Shown here piece after piece: positions 21,987 to 33,152 of a DNA stretch of 64,000 bases. The DNA is taken from contig CM077013.1 in the NCBI GenBank assembly GCA_039090855.1, forward strand, positions 137,289,240 to 137,353,239. Direction: 5' to 3'. Made by a program: the position numbers and the translations under genes. Position 1 is the first letter of the stretch. Every line of letters starts with the position of its first letter. The notes under the pieces were generated by a model, which saw only the letters and a program-made list of their open reading frames with translations, was not told the origin of the DNA and did no database searches. The DNA comes from Macrothele yani. Its lineage: Eukaryota > Arthropoda > Arachnida > Araneae > Macrothelidae.

Positions 21987-24720
21987 AAATTATTTTTAAT
22001 CCTTATTTTCGTGATTTTATATACAAGTGAATGCTTTTTGTCACCGCACTTGCTACCGAAAATTTGCCGTGGCGTCAGGTGCTCACTGGCCCGCCGGGAC
22101 ACCGGGGAAATTCCTGGTGGTCAGTATTTTAAGCCGGTATGCCTTAAAGCTACCCCCCTCCCCAATATATATTTATGCATATATGTTTTTTTTAGTACTT
22201 CCCCAGAAATAGAGTAATGTGCTGTTGAAAACGCAAAGTTTGTTTTCCACTTTGACAAAATAAAAAATAAAATAAAAAAAGTGCATACCAATTGTTCTGT
22301 TCAGCCAAATAGTATTTTTCGTACAACCACCGCAAACTCCGAATTTATTTAAGCTCCGGCCCTTTCGGCTAATTTCCTGTGCTTCAGTCCATTTTCGCTA
22401 ACTGAAGTTCCCTAATCCACATAATCAAATGTACTATCAATACAAAACCAAAATCAATAAAAGCAATGAATTTTCTTTTTGTAATTTTGTGAATGGATTA
22501 TTTAAATTTGGGTCAGAAACTCGAAATTTGTTGCATGTGTTAATACACTGAGGTTCACCTACGATAAAAGTTTTTGAGTTGCTGTATTTATTCGCATTTT
22601 CTTTAATTCAGTAATTCGTAGAGCTGTGTTGAAAACACATTTAAATTAGAAAAATGGTGATGCTATGTCGTTACTTTTAGTTTTGGATACCTGAGCAATT
22701 TTCCTGAAATAGTGGGCCCCAAAAATCCATTTATCGAGGGAGATTTTTTGATCGCCAGTCTGCACTGCGTGGCATTCATCATATTTAAACTGTTTAGATC
22801 AGGTATAAAAGATGAAAGAAATGTAGATGTGCCTTAGATGCTGTAGCACCCCACAAATGACAAGCAACATTTTGGTTCAACCAAATTTCGTTTGTTGGGT
22901 AAATAAATCAGCATTTTTCAAATCGTAATTTACTCGCCATTATGTCTTTAATGGAGAGTAAAAACCAAATAGATTTTTACACATCATGCACTGACTATTG
23001 ACGTGAGCATGTTGGTGGCGTGTATAAACCCGTCTTTAATATTTTGCATTTAGCATTTATTTTTGGATGAGAAAAAACAGTTGTATCAGAAAAAGTTGAG
23101 AAACTCAAATTTGGCAGAAAAGATTAAAGCACAGTGTATCGATTATATATTTACCACCCATGTTCTTACGACAGGCATTTAAACTCTGGTTACAAAACCT
23201 TCATGTCGAAATATTCTCAGGTTAACCAGGAACCCTACATATCGCGGTTGGCATGTGTCTTTATTGTACTGTGGCGCCATCTAACGGTATATATTTTCTG
23301 GAACAAAATGTCTGTGAAAAATAGTTCTTTCAAACATTTACACTTATAGGGCGCCGACTATGGGGAGGGGAGATGGCAGTGGGAATCCAGAGGAGGCGCG
23401 GGGGCGCGCGCCCTCCCCTAAGAACCAAGGAAAAGCTTCGATTCGTTAGGTTTTAATAAAAAATTAAATAATATTTCGTGAAAGAAAGAATTACTTAAAA
23501 GTATATTGCTTTCCTTAATTAGTTGGAAGGATTTATAGACACACAACGGACACTTTTTCGTCTTGAGGAAAAATATCAGAAAGGGTCCCAGTTATTCCTG
23601 ACACTTGCGCTCCCCTTCACGAAAATCCTGGATCCGCCCCTGGGAGGGGGCAAGGTGAATCTTGCCCCTCCAGTAATTTTACTGGAGGAGAAGTGCACCC
23701 CCAATATGTTTGTCCTGTTTAATTACAATAATTATCTCTTTGGCCTCATTAGGTAGACCAAGATCCACCTTATGAGGCCAAAAGATTGATTTCAAAGAAA
23801 TAATAAATAACAAAATAAGTAAAAACTTTTCCCCCCATATTCAGAATTCCTCATTTTATAAGAAACTGGATTGCCAGCCCCGTTGATATGTTCTCGTGTT
23901 ATGTAGTAAATGTTTAAAACAATTATCAAAAACAAAATAAAAATACAGAAACATATCTCTAGCGAATTTATTTATCTATTTTTTTTTTACGCTTCTTGTT
24001 CTTTGTTTGAGTAACCCCGCTAATTTCTCATATTTCGTATAAATATTTGGAAACAAAATCTCTGGATATTTTTATATAATCACAAGCTAAATTTTACTTT
24101 AAAAAATATTAATATTCAGCAAAATTATATTTTTTTCATTGAACGTTTGCTGATGAGCAATTACAATTGGGATATTCGTCCAATCATGTAGTTTATCTTT
24201 TTTCCTTTTTTTCCCCCTCCTGATAACAGAAGAGACGTGCCTCTCTCCCATGTCTGATCTCTTCACACCTGCCCTGCCCCCCCCCCAATAATTTGGTGAA
24301 GTCGGTGCCTGTGTTTACACTTTACATATTACATTGGTAGAAGAACTGACAAAAGAATCACCAGATTTAGGGATTTTCGGCGAGCATATATTTATTATAT
24401 TGTCTTTAAAAAGAATAAGAAGAGAGGGCTTTCTAGTTTTTTTTTCGTTTTTTTTCGCAGATGTGTTTCAAGACAAGAAAATCTTTCATTTCATAATATC
24501 AAGGAATGTATCCACTATTCTCTTATCATATTTTGGCATGCAGATTAATTTTGCAGTGTAAGTTACAAACGAAACTTTCAACTACCTACTTCCCTCCTAA
24601 AAATAAACTCTGGACTATATGAGCATCAAAGTACTGCAAATTTCAAAGTGTTATTTACGCGCATGTGTGTGCTCCCTATATGACCTTTAAGAATCAAAAA
24701 GTAAAATATATATATATATA
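21987..24720. other. Intron 1, 2.7 kb without a recognisable gene
   Basis: AT-rich intronic DNA. Features seen: a GC-rich block at 23348-23420 (ggcgcgggggcgcgcgccct), a local inverted repeat at about 23640-23690 (gggggcaaggtg / cttgcccct and ctccagtaa / ttactggag), and a (TA)n run at about 24705-24720. Open frames at 22027-22217, 23134-23349, 23523-23756 and 24334-24561 have no recognisable domain. Confidence 0.45.
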
Positions 24721-25941
24721 CACACTATCTACCAACAAGTAATTGGACACCTGTGATAGCAAAGGAAAACGAAGTTTATTCACCTTCATTAGTTGGAGCC
24801 TCCACGAACGGCGATTACAGCTGCGACCCTCCGGGGCATACTCTCAACTAGGCGTTGTACGACGGCTAGCGGTATTTATCTTCCACTCGGCTTGGAGAAG
24901 ACAGGTCAGTTCCTTCACCGATTTTGGACGGTGGGGGCACCCCTTAAGTCGACGCTCCAACTTGTCCCTGAGGTGCTCGATAGGGTTAAGGTCCGGTCTC
25001 TGCTCAAACCAGTCCATTCGATTAACCCCATTGTCGCCATACCAAGCCATGGTGAGCCTCACAACATGACAGGTGGCATTGTCATCCTGAAAGTAACATG
25101 GGTCCACCCCGTAAAACTGCCACAACGTAGAAAGCGCATGGTCATCCAAAATGGTTCAGTAGGTCTCGGCGTTGGGTCTGCCAGGAATTGCGACCAAGGG
25201 TCCCGTGCCATACCAGGAGAAACGCCCCCATAGCATAATTCCACCGCCGCCGAACTTTACAGTTGGCACAATACATTCCGGCAGGAGGCGTTTTCCAGGC
25301 AGATGCCAAACCCAGACCCTGCCATCCGAACGGTAGAGGGTGAACCTTGATTCATCACTACAGAGAACCTGTTTCCACTGTTCAATAGTCCACTGTCGAC
25401 GTTCTTTGCACCACGTTAGCCGAGCAGCGCTATTGGACTTGGTGATCAAAGGCTTGTGGGCGGCAGCACGTCCATGATAACCAAGCAGATGGGCTTCCTT
25501 ACAGATGGTATTCATCGAAAGAACACTCCCGGATGCCTGTTGAAACTCCTCGCGGATGTGGCCCATCGATTTGGTGCGGTTCTTCCGAATTTCTCTGGCC
25601 AACACCCGTCGGTCTCTAACTCCCAGTTTTGTGGGTCTCCCGGGTCGGGGCACATTCCGACAGTCACCTCTCATCTTCCACTTGCCAATCACGTAGGCCA
25701 CTGTCGATTTTAGGTACTTGAACTCGCTGGATATGTCACGTATGGATCGGCCATTTCTGCGATACCCGACGATTACAAATTTCTTGAAATCAGAGAGCTC
25801 CGAACTGCGTGGCATCTTGCATGCGACTGGTTGTGTTGTTGTTTCCCACACGATATTTAACGACGGCGGCCGTGACGTGTATCAGGACCGCAGATATCGT
25901 CGATTGCAGGGGTGTCCAATTAATTGTTGGTAGATAGTGTA
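24721..25941 (-). mobile_element. Tc1-like element, best preserved transposase in the window
   Basis: The TIRs share ACACTATCTACCAACAA (left) with the right end reading the same on the minus strand, followed by taattggacacc. The transposase starts at about 25818 (MPRSSELSDFKKFVIVGYRR). It has two HTH motifs ('DISSEFKYLKSTVAYVI', 'GRPTKLGVRDRRVLAREIRKN'), 'LCSDESRFTLYRSDGRVWVW' (Asp), 'CYFQDDNATCHVVR' (Asp) and 'RPDLNPIEHLRDKLERRL' (Glu), ending at 24844. That is about 325 codons, close to the Tc1 norm. The only visible lesion is one TGA at 25156-25158, between NAETY and TILDD. It inserted close to the RTE 3' end at 25954. Confidence 0.93.
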
Positions 25942-25953
25942 TGTGTATGTGTG

Positions 25954-26361
25954 TCATCATCATCATCATTGTCAACCATATATCAATCCACTGCTGGACG
26001 AAGGTCTCCCCAAGTTTCCTCCACAACGGTCTGTCTTGTGCCAGTCTCCTCCATGTCACTCCCGCATATTTACGAATTTCATCCACCCATCTCCCATGTG
26101 GTCTTTTTCTGGGTCTTTTCCTGTCCCTTGGAATCCAATCTAAAATTTCGGCTGTCCATCTATGGTCTGTCCTCCTGGCAGTATGTCCAGCCCATTGCCA
26201 TTTCAGGGATTTAACTCTGATCATGATGTCTTCCACTCTCGTCATTTTTCGGATCCACGAGTTCCTCTTCTTATCTCTCCTGGTTATACCAAGCATGCAC
26301 CTCTCCATGCTTCTTTGAGTTGTCTGCAGCTTTTGTATGTCTCTTTAGTTAAGGTCCACGT
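25954..26361 (-). mobile_element. RTE-type LINE, 5'-truncated 3' fragment
   Basis: A minus-strand copy of the RTE C-terminal region. It has a (TCA)n 3' end at 25954-25970 and a frame reading 'ERCMLGITRRDKKRNSWIRK', 'WQWAGHTARRTDHRWTAEIL' and 'PHGRWVDEIRKYAGVTWRR'. The match stops abruptly after 'aaggtccacg' at about 26360, where a TA microsatellite and then the Penelope-like palindrome begin. Confidence 0.9.
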
Positions 26362-26381
26362 ATATATATATATATATATAT

Positions 26382-28032
26382 ATTCTATAAAGAAGATACC
26401 TAAGCAAAAAAATACATATATAATTTTGACTCACACCTAGTACAACATAGAAAAGGTTATGTATCTACCTGTGTGATCAAAAGGAAAAAAGGTAAAAAAT
26501 AAAATAAAACAACTGAATGTAGAAGGTGTCGAGAATACTGAGCCTTGGCTTTATCAAGGACCAGCAAAAACTCTGCATTTTCTCACTTCCACAAAGACCT
26601 AGTTGGAAATGGGTATCTGCAAGGCCATAGATGCAAGTAACATTCCCACCTAAAATAGTTTAAAAAATATATATATAAGTCATGTCCTCCTTAGAGTTGC
26701 ATGACCTAGCACTAGTTAACAATTTCGCTTGCATCCATTAACCTTCCTGGCCCGACCCATACTCTTCATCTGTTACTATTAAACAGAGAGAAGAAGATTA
26801 AAGAGAACTCAAGCTGTGAGAGTGACATAATAATTAGAAATGATTTTCAGCCATAACGAAATTCCAAGTTCGTTTGAGAGAGAATTTAAACCTGAAAAAC
26901 AATGCAAAAGAAATCCAAATTTTACATTGCAATTAAAAAAGGAAATGTTAATTTATAACGAACAGATTTTTGAAAGAAAACTTGAGTCTAAAACCCCCTA
27001 CTCTACAACTTATGACAACACAAAAACGAGAATAAGTTAAAGATAATAATTAACTAAAGAAAACTTTGTGAAAGTTATATACCTTAAACAGTTAGTTGCA
27101 ATATGTACAAAGTATTTCAGCAGTGCTTTAAGTGCATAATTAATTAGTTATTAAGAACTTAACTACTTTGAAAAAACAGCGCATAGACAGCGCATAGAAA
27201 AGGAACAAGCTAAGCCATCTTCTGTTCCTAGGTACCCCAAAAGACGCTCAAAGTTACAAAGAAAAGAAAGAGTTAAAACCCGCAAAAATGTTAACAGACA
27301 AATCAATGCCTAAAAGTTGAAAAGCTAAAAAACGACAGAGAAAAGGTACATGAAGTACAAACATTGAACTTATAAAACCTAGAACCCAAAAACAAGGAAG
27401 AGAGCTTACCTCTTGTGTTACAAAAACTTTTCTCCTCACAAGAGTAGAACATTGCTGACCTCTTCTGCCACTCCCTAGACGCTGGGGGGCAGTGAGGGTG
27501 GGGCTGATGGCCTCCTCATACAGCAAGAAAACAACGCGCGGAGATTTTAACCAGAGAAAAAAATATATAAACATAAGACTGTGGATCTGTATGATCAGAA
27601 AGAGCAGAATTAACTCTCCAGAATACATGAGAAATATTATAAAATACACGAGCAGTTTATTTAATAATCTTTGCATGTATTAAATCACCTTAGTGAGCTT
27701 CTATAGATTAATCAGAATCTTATTAATTTTAATGTTGGTTTTACTATTTTTAGTATAGCTATCCTAGTGATGAATAACTAGTTTTCTTTTTTATTTGTTT
27801 TTATTTTCTTTTATAAACGGATTTTTAAGCTTTTTTTGTGATTTTGTTTATATTATTTAATTTTTTGTTTTAATAGGACCGTCATATCCATAGCACTAAA
27901 GTTCCTTTAGGTAGTTAATAGGCATCCTCTAGCCAACTTCCTTACGGCTTTGATTGGTCAGAATCATATTATTAACTGTGTAGAAAATTAAAGCAGATCT
28001 GCCAACCTTACTCTATTATTCAGAATAATTTT
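26382..28032. repeat. Left arm of the 1.65 kb inverted repeat
   Basis: Pairs with 28835-30485; every left position p matches 56867 minus p apart from compensating 1-base indels in A and G runs. Plus-strand frames here (26840-27040 and 27492-27683) reappear on the minus strand of the other arm and show no known domain. One stretch, 'attagaaatgattttc...aacgaaattcc' near 26832-26871, resembles the RT 3' coding sequence at about 28777-28810 ('attagaaagttttc...aacgaaattcc'). Confidence 0.9.
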
Positions 28033-28879
28033 GAAACACATTAGAAACTGTTCTAACTTGATGTACAGAGATTTTTGGATAATTAATAATAATGCAGAAG
28101 TAATTTCTACTATACTCAAAGTTTGTCCCCTAGATATTAATAGTTATGATTTTGAAAACCTGTATACTAATCTGCCTCTATCAGATATAATCACTACCTT
28201 TAAAGAGCTGTATGCAGAATTTAAACTTAACCAATTTGTTGATGTAGGAACTTGGAACTCTTATCTCAATTGCTGCATAATAAATAACCATATCTTATAT
28301 AATAATACTCTCTATAAGCAAGTGAACGGTATTCCAATGGGAACATCAACGTCCACGAATATCGCTAATCTATTCCTGTTCTTTAAGGAATATAAATTCA
28401 TTAAAAATCACCCCACCTGCTCAGATAACTACCTTTACACTTTTAGATATATTGATGATCTGCTGTGTATCAATAATTCAGAAGTTATAGAGAGTGATTT
28501 TGATAATATCTATCCTAGCTCTCTTAACTTATGTAAAACCAACCACAGTAATCAGGAACTTGAGTTCCTAGACTTAAGCATTAAGCTCAACAGAGGTAAC
28601 CCATCTATTAGCCTCTATGATAAAAGAGTTAATTTTCCTTTCAAAGTAATTAAATATCTACACTGGAAAAATAACATTTCAACCAAAGTAATTGAGAATG
28701 TACTAATTTCTCAGGTCCTAAGAATTTCAAGAATTTGCAGCAACAATTTGGACTTCAATTACCACATTAATATACTATTAGAAAGTTTTCTAGAGAACGA
28801 AATTCCTTCTTCTTTCATCAAAAGAACTTTAAGAAAAATTATTCTGAATAATAGAGTAAGGTTGGCAGATCTGCTTTAA
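28031..28879 (+). CDS. Penelope-like reverse transcriptase, N-terminally truncated
   Basis: An 282-codon frame, uninterrupted. Motif A is at residues 38-46 (NSYDFENLYTNLPL, catalytic Asp 40), motif B at 97-110 (QVNGIPMGTSTSTN), and motif C at 139-144 (RYIDDLL, Asp 141-142). The following 'QELEFLDLSIKL' and 'SLYDKRVNFPF' blocks are typical of the Penelope-related RT lineage whose proteins carry 'DF..LYTN.P', 'PMG' and 'FLDL'. The finger motifs that should precede motif A are absent: the frame runs open leftwards across the junction at 28032 into inverted arm sequence (to a TAA at 27989). The first in-frame ATG is at 28061. No GIY-YIG endonuclease is attached. The assignment to Penelope-like elements is inference from motifs; a related PLE-type clade is equally possible. 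It is unlikely to be functional alone. Confidence 0.82.
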   Translation: MKHIRNCSNLMYRDFWIINNNAEVISTILKVCPLDINSYDFENLYTNLPLSDIITTFKELYAEFKLNQFVDVGTWNSYLNCCIINNHILYNNTLYKQVNGIPMGTSTSTNIANLFLFFKEYKFIKNHPTCSDNYLYTFRYIDDLLCINNSEVIESDFDNIYPSSLNLCKTNHSNQELEFLDLSIKLNRGNPSISLYDKRVNFPFKVIKYLHWKNNISTKVIENVLISQVLRISRICSNNLDFNYHINILLESFLENEIPSSFIKRTLRKIILNNRVRLADLL

Positions 28880-30485
28880 TTTTCTACACAGTTAATAATA
28901 TGATTCTGACCAATCAAAGCCGTAAGGAAGTTGGCTAGAGGATGCCTATTAACTACCTAAAGGAACCTTAGTGCTATGGATATGACGGTCCTATTAAAAC
29001 AAAAAATTAAATAATATAAACAAAATCACAAAAAAAGCTTAAAAATCCGTTTATAAAAGAAAATAAAAACAAATAAAAAAGAAAACTAGTTATTCATCAC
29101 TAGGATAGCTATACTAAAAATAGTAAAACCAACATTAAAATTAATAAGATTCTGATTAATCTATAGAAGCTCACTAAGGTGATTTAATACATGCAAAGAT
29201 TATTAAATAAACTGCTCGTGTATTTTATAATATTTCTCATGTATTCTGGAGAGTTAATTCTGCTCTTTCTGATCATACAGATCCACAGTCTTATGTTTAT
29301 ATATTTTTTTCTCTGGTTAAAATCTCCGCGCGTTGTTTTCTTGCTGTATGAGGAGGCCATCAGCCCCACCCTCACTGCCCCCAGCGTCTAGGGAGTGGCA
29401 GAAGAGGTCAGCAATGTTCTTCTCTTGTGAGGAGAAAAGTTTTTGTAACACAAGAGGTAAGCTCTCTTCCTTGTTTTTGGGTTCTAGGTTTTATAAGTTC
29501 AATGTTTGTACTTCATGTACCTTTTCTCTGTCGTTTTTTAGCTTTTCAACTTTTAGGCATTGATTTGTCTGTTAACATTTTTGCGGGTTTTAACTCTTTC
29601 TTTTCTTTGTAACTTTGAGCGTCTTTTGGGGTACCTAGGAACAGAAGATGGCTTAGCTTGTTCCTTTTCTATGCGCTGTCTATGCGCTGTTTTTTCAAAG
29701 TAGTTAAGTTCTTAATAACTAATTAATTATGCACTTAAAGCACTGCTGAAATACTTTGTACATATTGCAACTAACTGTTTAAGGTATATAACTTTCACAA
29801 AGTTTTCTTTAGTTAATTATTATCTTTAACTTATTCTCGTTTTTGTGTTGTCATAAGTTGTAGAGTAGGGGGTTTTAGACTCAAGTTTTCTTTCAAAAAT
29901 CTGTTCGTTATAAATTAACATTTCCTTTTTTAATTGCAATGTAAAATTTGGATTTCTTTTGCATTGTTTTTCAGGTTTAAATTCTCTCTCAAACGAACTT
30001 GGAATTTCGTTATGGCTGAAAATCATTTCTAATTATTATGTCACTCTCACAGCTTGAGTTCTCTTTAATCTTCTTCTCTCTGTTCAATAGTAACAGATGA
30101 AGAGTATGGGTCGGGCCAGGAAGGTTAATGGATGCAAGCGAAATTGTTAACTAGTGCTAGGTCATGCAACTCTAAGGAGGACATGACTTATATATATATT
30201 TTTTAAACTATTTTAGGTGGGAATGTTACTTGCATCTATGGCCTTGCAGAAACCCATTTCCAACTAGGTCTTTGTGGAAGTGAGAAAATGCAGAGTTTTT
30301 GCTGGTCCTTGATAAAGCCAAGGCTCAGTATTCTCGACACCTTCTACATTCAGTTGTTTTATTTTATTTTTTTACCTTTTTCCTTTTTGATCACACAGGT
30401 AGATACATAACCTTTTCTATGTTGTACTAGGTGTGAGTCAAAATTATATATGTATTTTTTTGCTTAGGTATCTTCTTTATAGAAT
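28835..30485. repeat. Right arm of the 1.65 kb inverted repeat
   Basis: Begins inside the last 15 codons of the RT frame (…NNRVRLADLL, stop 28877-28879) and so contains the RT 3' end and its downstream sequence in the sense direction. Frames 29191-29391 and 29427-29612 are hydrophobic but have no recognisable family and are mirrored in the left arm. Confidence 0.9.
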
Positions 30486-30599
30486 GTGAATTCTGAATTT
30501 TCAAAACTGCTGCGTTGCGCGTTTTGATTTTCAGGTTATTTTGCACCCTTCGTTTTAAATTCTAAAATTTTTTCCCTTAGTCTTCAGTTTTGCTCTTTA

Positions 30600-30656
<57 letters not shown>

Positions 30657-30717
30657 GCACGTTTTAACATTAGTCATCTGCGTAAACCTCACCCATATAA
30701 TTCTATTTACTCCTTTA
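30486..30717. repeat. Unpaired right flank and (TA)n microsatellite
   Basis: 30486-30600 is single-copy here and has no partner beyond the left arm. It is followed by a TA run of about 27 repeats (30601-30654). A similar but shorter TA run sits at the other outer edge of the palindrome. Confidence 0.8.
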
Positions 30718-31400
30718 TCATCATCAACCCACTGCTGGCTGAAAATCTCTCCAACTCTCTTTCACAGATTCTTATCGAGCCAGCCTCCTTGATGTCAATC
30801 CGATATGCTTTCAAATTTCAGCCACTCACATCTCACGTAGTCTTCTGAGATTTTTCCTGTCCCTTAGAATTCCGTCCAGTATGTATTTCAATTGTCCAAT
30901 AGCGGTCAGTTCTAGCAATGTGCCCATCGAGAGTATTTGATCGTGAGGACATCAACTCTTATCGTTTGCGAGTTCCGCTTATTCTTTCTGGCTACACGAA
31001 GCTTGCACCTTTCCATGCTTCTTTCAGCTGTCTGTAGCCTCTATAAGTCAACCTAGCTGATCCATAAGTAAGAACTGGAAGCATGGAGATGCGCATGGAT
31101 GCATTGATTCACTTCCTTTTGAGACATAATGGTAAATTGCTCTTGAAAATTTTACCGATTCCTCTAAATGTTTTCCAACCAAATTTTATACGCTATTAAT
31201 TTCTTATTCGACGTTGCCCTTTCCCAATATCTGTCGTCTAAGGTAAACGTAGGCATCAGTTACTTGTGGATTTGCTCAATCAATCGCTAAATCTTCATTT
31301 TTTGTAAAAGTATTGTACACCAATTTCGTTTTCTGTACGTTCATTTTTCAGCTCATTTTTTTACTCTTGTCAGCAAATTAGTAGGCACCTTTATATATTT
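30718..31400 (-). mobile_element. Degenerate RTE-type LINE fragment
   Basis: The DNA follows the RTE 3' region on the minus strand: tcatcatcaacccactgctg at the start, then 'cctgtcccttagaattccgtcc', 'acgaagcttgcacctttcc' and 'gcattgattcacttcctttt'. It continues to 'gttcatttttcagctcattt' near 31340. It is much more diverged than the other four RTE copies and has no usable frame, so it is an old insertion. Confidence 0.8.
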
Positions 31401-31450
31401 TCTTACATCCAGTTGTTTGCTACTCACTTATATTTCATTCAGTTCGAGAT

Positions 31451-31500
31451 ACATATACACTGGTGTCCAAATCTTAAGGACTGGTCACATTTCTACCTAC
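31451..31500. repeat. Possible solitary Tc1 terminus
   Basis: The text 'cactggtgtccaaatcttaa' resembles Tc1-type terminal repeats that begin CACTGG/CACTGT. No partner end or transposase is adjacent. Confidence 0.3.
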
Positions 31501-31536
31501 AAATGTATAAATTATTATAGCTGCAACTGAAGGGTT

Positions 31537-31810
31537 GTTTAAGACCTATCTGACTCCAAGTCTAAAACAACCCTTAGAAGTACGAAGCTATGAGATTTGG
31601 GCTAGAGTGCGCTACAGGAAAGTCACAACGAAGCGAGGTGGAAAGGGGTGAAAAACACGCCATTATTTAGAAACAGGGGAAAGTACACACGGCTTTAAGT
31701 GTCCATACGACGAATATTTAGCGATTCGAGCATTTGTACCTGCCTGGGATCGATTCGGAGGCTTTTCCGTGGCAGTCACGAACGTTGACCAGTAGCACAT
31801 CCGTGGCCCG
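31537..31810 (-). mobile_element. SINE family B, degenerate copy
   Basis: Minus-strand SINE B recognised from 'tctaaaacaacccttagaag', 'gattcgagcatttgtacctg' and 'gcagtcacgaacgttgacca', ending at the head ccgtggcccg. Box B is damaged and the gatca tail is lost. About one base in six differs from the copy at 57.2 kb, by eye. Confidence 0.8.
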
Positions 31811-33104
31811 ATGTAATGGGAGATTTCGCATCACAGCATTTCTACTAACCTTGCTACATGGCGCAATCTCGCGATACGAAAACATTAGCTTGTTTCAAAA
31901 ATTCCAATTAAAATCGCACACAAATCTGTAAATTTTGTTTAAAATAAAACTAATTTCGTGTAAAAATGCTGAAGCACAAACGTTTCCTTCCGTATGATTC
32001 TTTTTCTTTCACAGAGTAAATTTTGGCACTTAATAAGGGCATGCAATGCATCCGAACTCACGCTGAGTGCGGTTATATGAAAGAATAAAAATAACTTAAA
32101 AGCTGCTCCAGCTTCACTATTTGCAGCTATTTTCAAACTGCGTACGAGAAGTCAGCCTTTGTAAGCAAATGTCCGTGTTTAAAATAAGCACAAATCCAAA
32201 GTGTCTAATAGAATTCATGCAATAAGCATTTAACTTCCTACTCCTGAGCTAAATACGAAGTCGTTCATACAAAAGTTCGCAAAAGAAAACATTTAAAATT
32301 AAACCCAACTACTTACGTAGTTTTCGTTATTAGGTAAGGACGTGTACTTCGAAACGAGACAGCTTAAAGAAGAATATTTTTAGCGATAGCATTTTTATTG
32401 AAAACTCGAAAACAAAGAAGTTAAACTACTTACGTAGTTTTCGTTATTAGGTAAGGATGTGTACTTCGAAACGAGACAGCTTTAAAGAAGAGTATTTTTA
32501 GCGATAGCATTTTTATTAATAGGTGTGGAAAACCCTAACAGTCTCCAAGGTAGTAGTTGTATTCCATAATAAACCAGTTTGAACAAACACTACTTCTGGA
32601 AAGTCCTGCATTTTAGTGTGAATCTATGTATTCAAACTTTTCTTCGTCTCCACATACTGCCGGTTCGAAGAGATCTTAAATAAACACTTACTGAAAGGTT
32701 ACTTCCTTGTTTCGAGCGCATGGAAAACACACCAATGCTTCAAAACTTACAAGTTGTCAAATCGGCCCCCGTATTATTTAAAATCAGGTCTTTTGCAAAC
32801 AGTTATAACTCACACCGTTTCCTTGTTGCAGTGAAGAACAATGAGTGATATAAAATAAACAGCAAAGCACCTGAAAATGAAAAAACGCGAGAAGTGGGTG
32901 AGAAAATGTAGTTTTCTTACGCGGATAACCAGCAGCTGGTGGCAGTTGTAGCCTAAATTTTACAAAAAAAAACTTTTTGCCATACGAACTTTATTGCGGT
33001 ATAAGTCCGATAAAAATTTCTCTTCAAAACTACTTGTATTAAAAAAAGGGATGAAACCGAATTCTTGAATGTAATGAATACTTCTTTTAGAATTGTTTTA
33101 AGAA
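31811..33104. repeat. Intron 1 stretch with a 117 bp tandem duplication
   Basis: Two head-to-tail copies begin at 32307 and 32424 (aactacttacgtagttttcg, 'gttattaggtaaggaNgtgt', 'gagacagcttNaaagaagaN'). They are nearly identical. The rest of the stretch has no recognisable gene. Confidence 0.75.
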
Positions 33105-33152
33105 GGGGGGGGGGGGCGTTAACTACCACTGTAAGCAACTTAATGGGCTATA

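Larger units (their letters stand above)
26382..30485 (+). mobile_element. 4.1 kb foldback element with a Penelope-like RT at its centre
   Basis: The left arm 26382-28032 and right arm 28835-30485 are reverse complements, each 1651 bp, with only a handful of differences seen by eye. Examples are a T/A difference in 'atgggtatctgc' versus 'atgggtttctgc', a G6/G5 run near 27486, and A/G at 27900. The 802 bp spacer holds most of a reverse transcriptase gene whose stop codon lies inside the right arm. Outside, the left end abuts (TA)n at 26361-26382. On the right, 115 bp not present on the left (30486-30600) precedes (TA)n. My reading is that one strand is the element's own 3' portion and the other an inverted duplicate. 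Penelope-like elements are known for terminal repeats in direct or inverted order. Confidence 0.88.

Noticed and set aside
24793..25233. Plus-strand 146-codon frame
   Set aside because: Antisense of the Tc1 transposase at 24.7-25.9 kb.
27492..27560. Possible hammerhead ribozyme core (ctgatgg … gaaaac) in the Penelope-like arm
   Set aside because: Penelope-like elements often carry hammerheads, but the core needs CTGATGA and a pairing stem II; neither is present.
29184..29375. Identical 63-codon frame on both arms of the palindrome (also 27492-27683)
   Set aside because: Mirror images through the inverted repeat; no recognisable domain, and the opposite strand is equally open.
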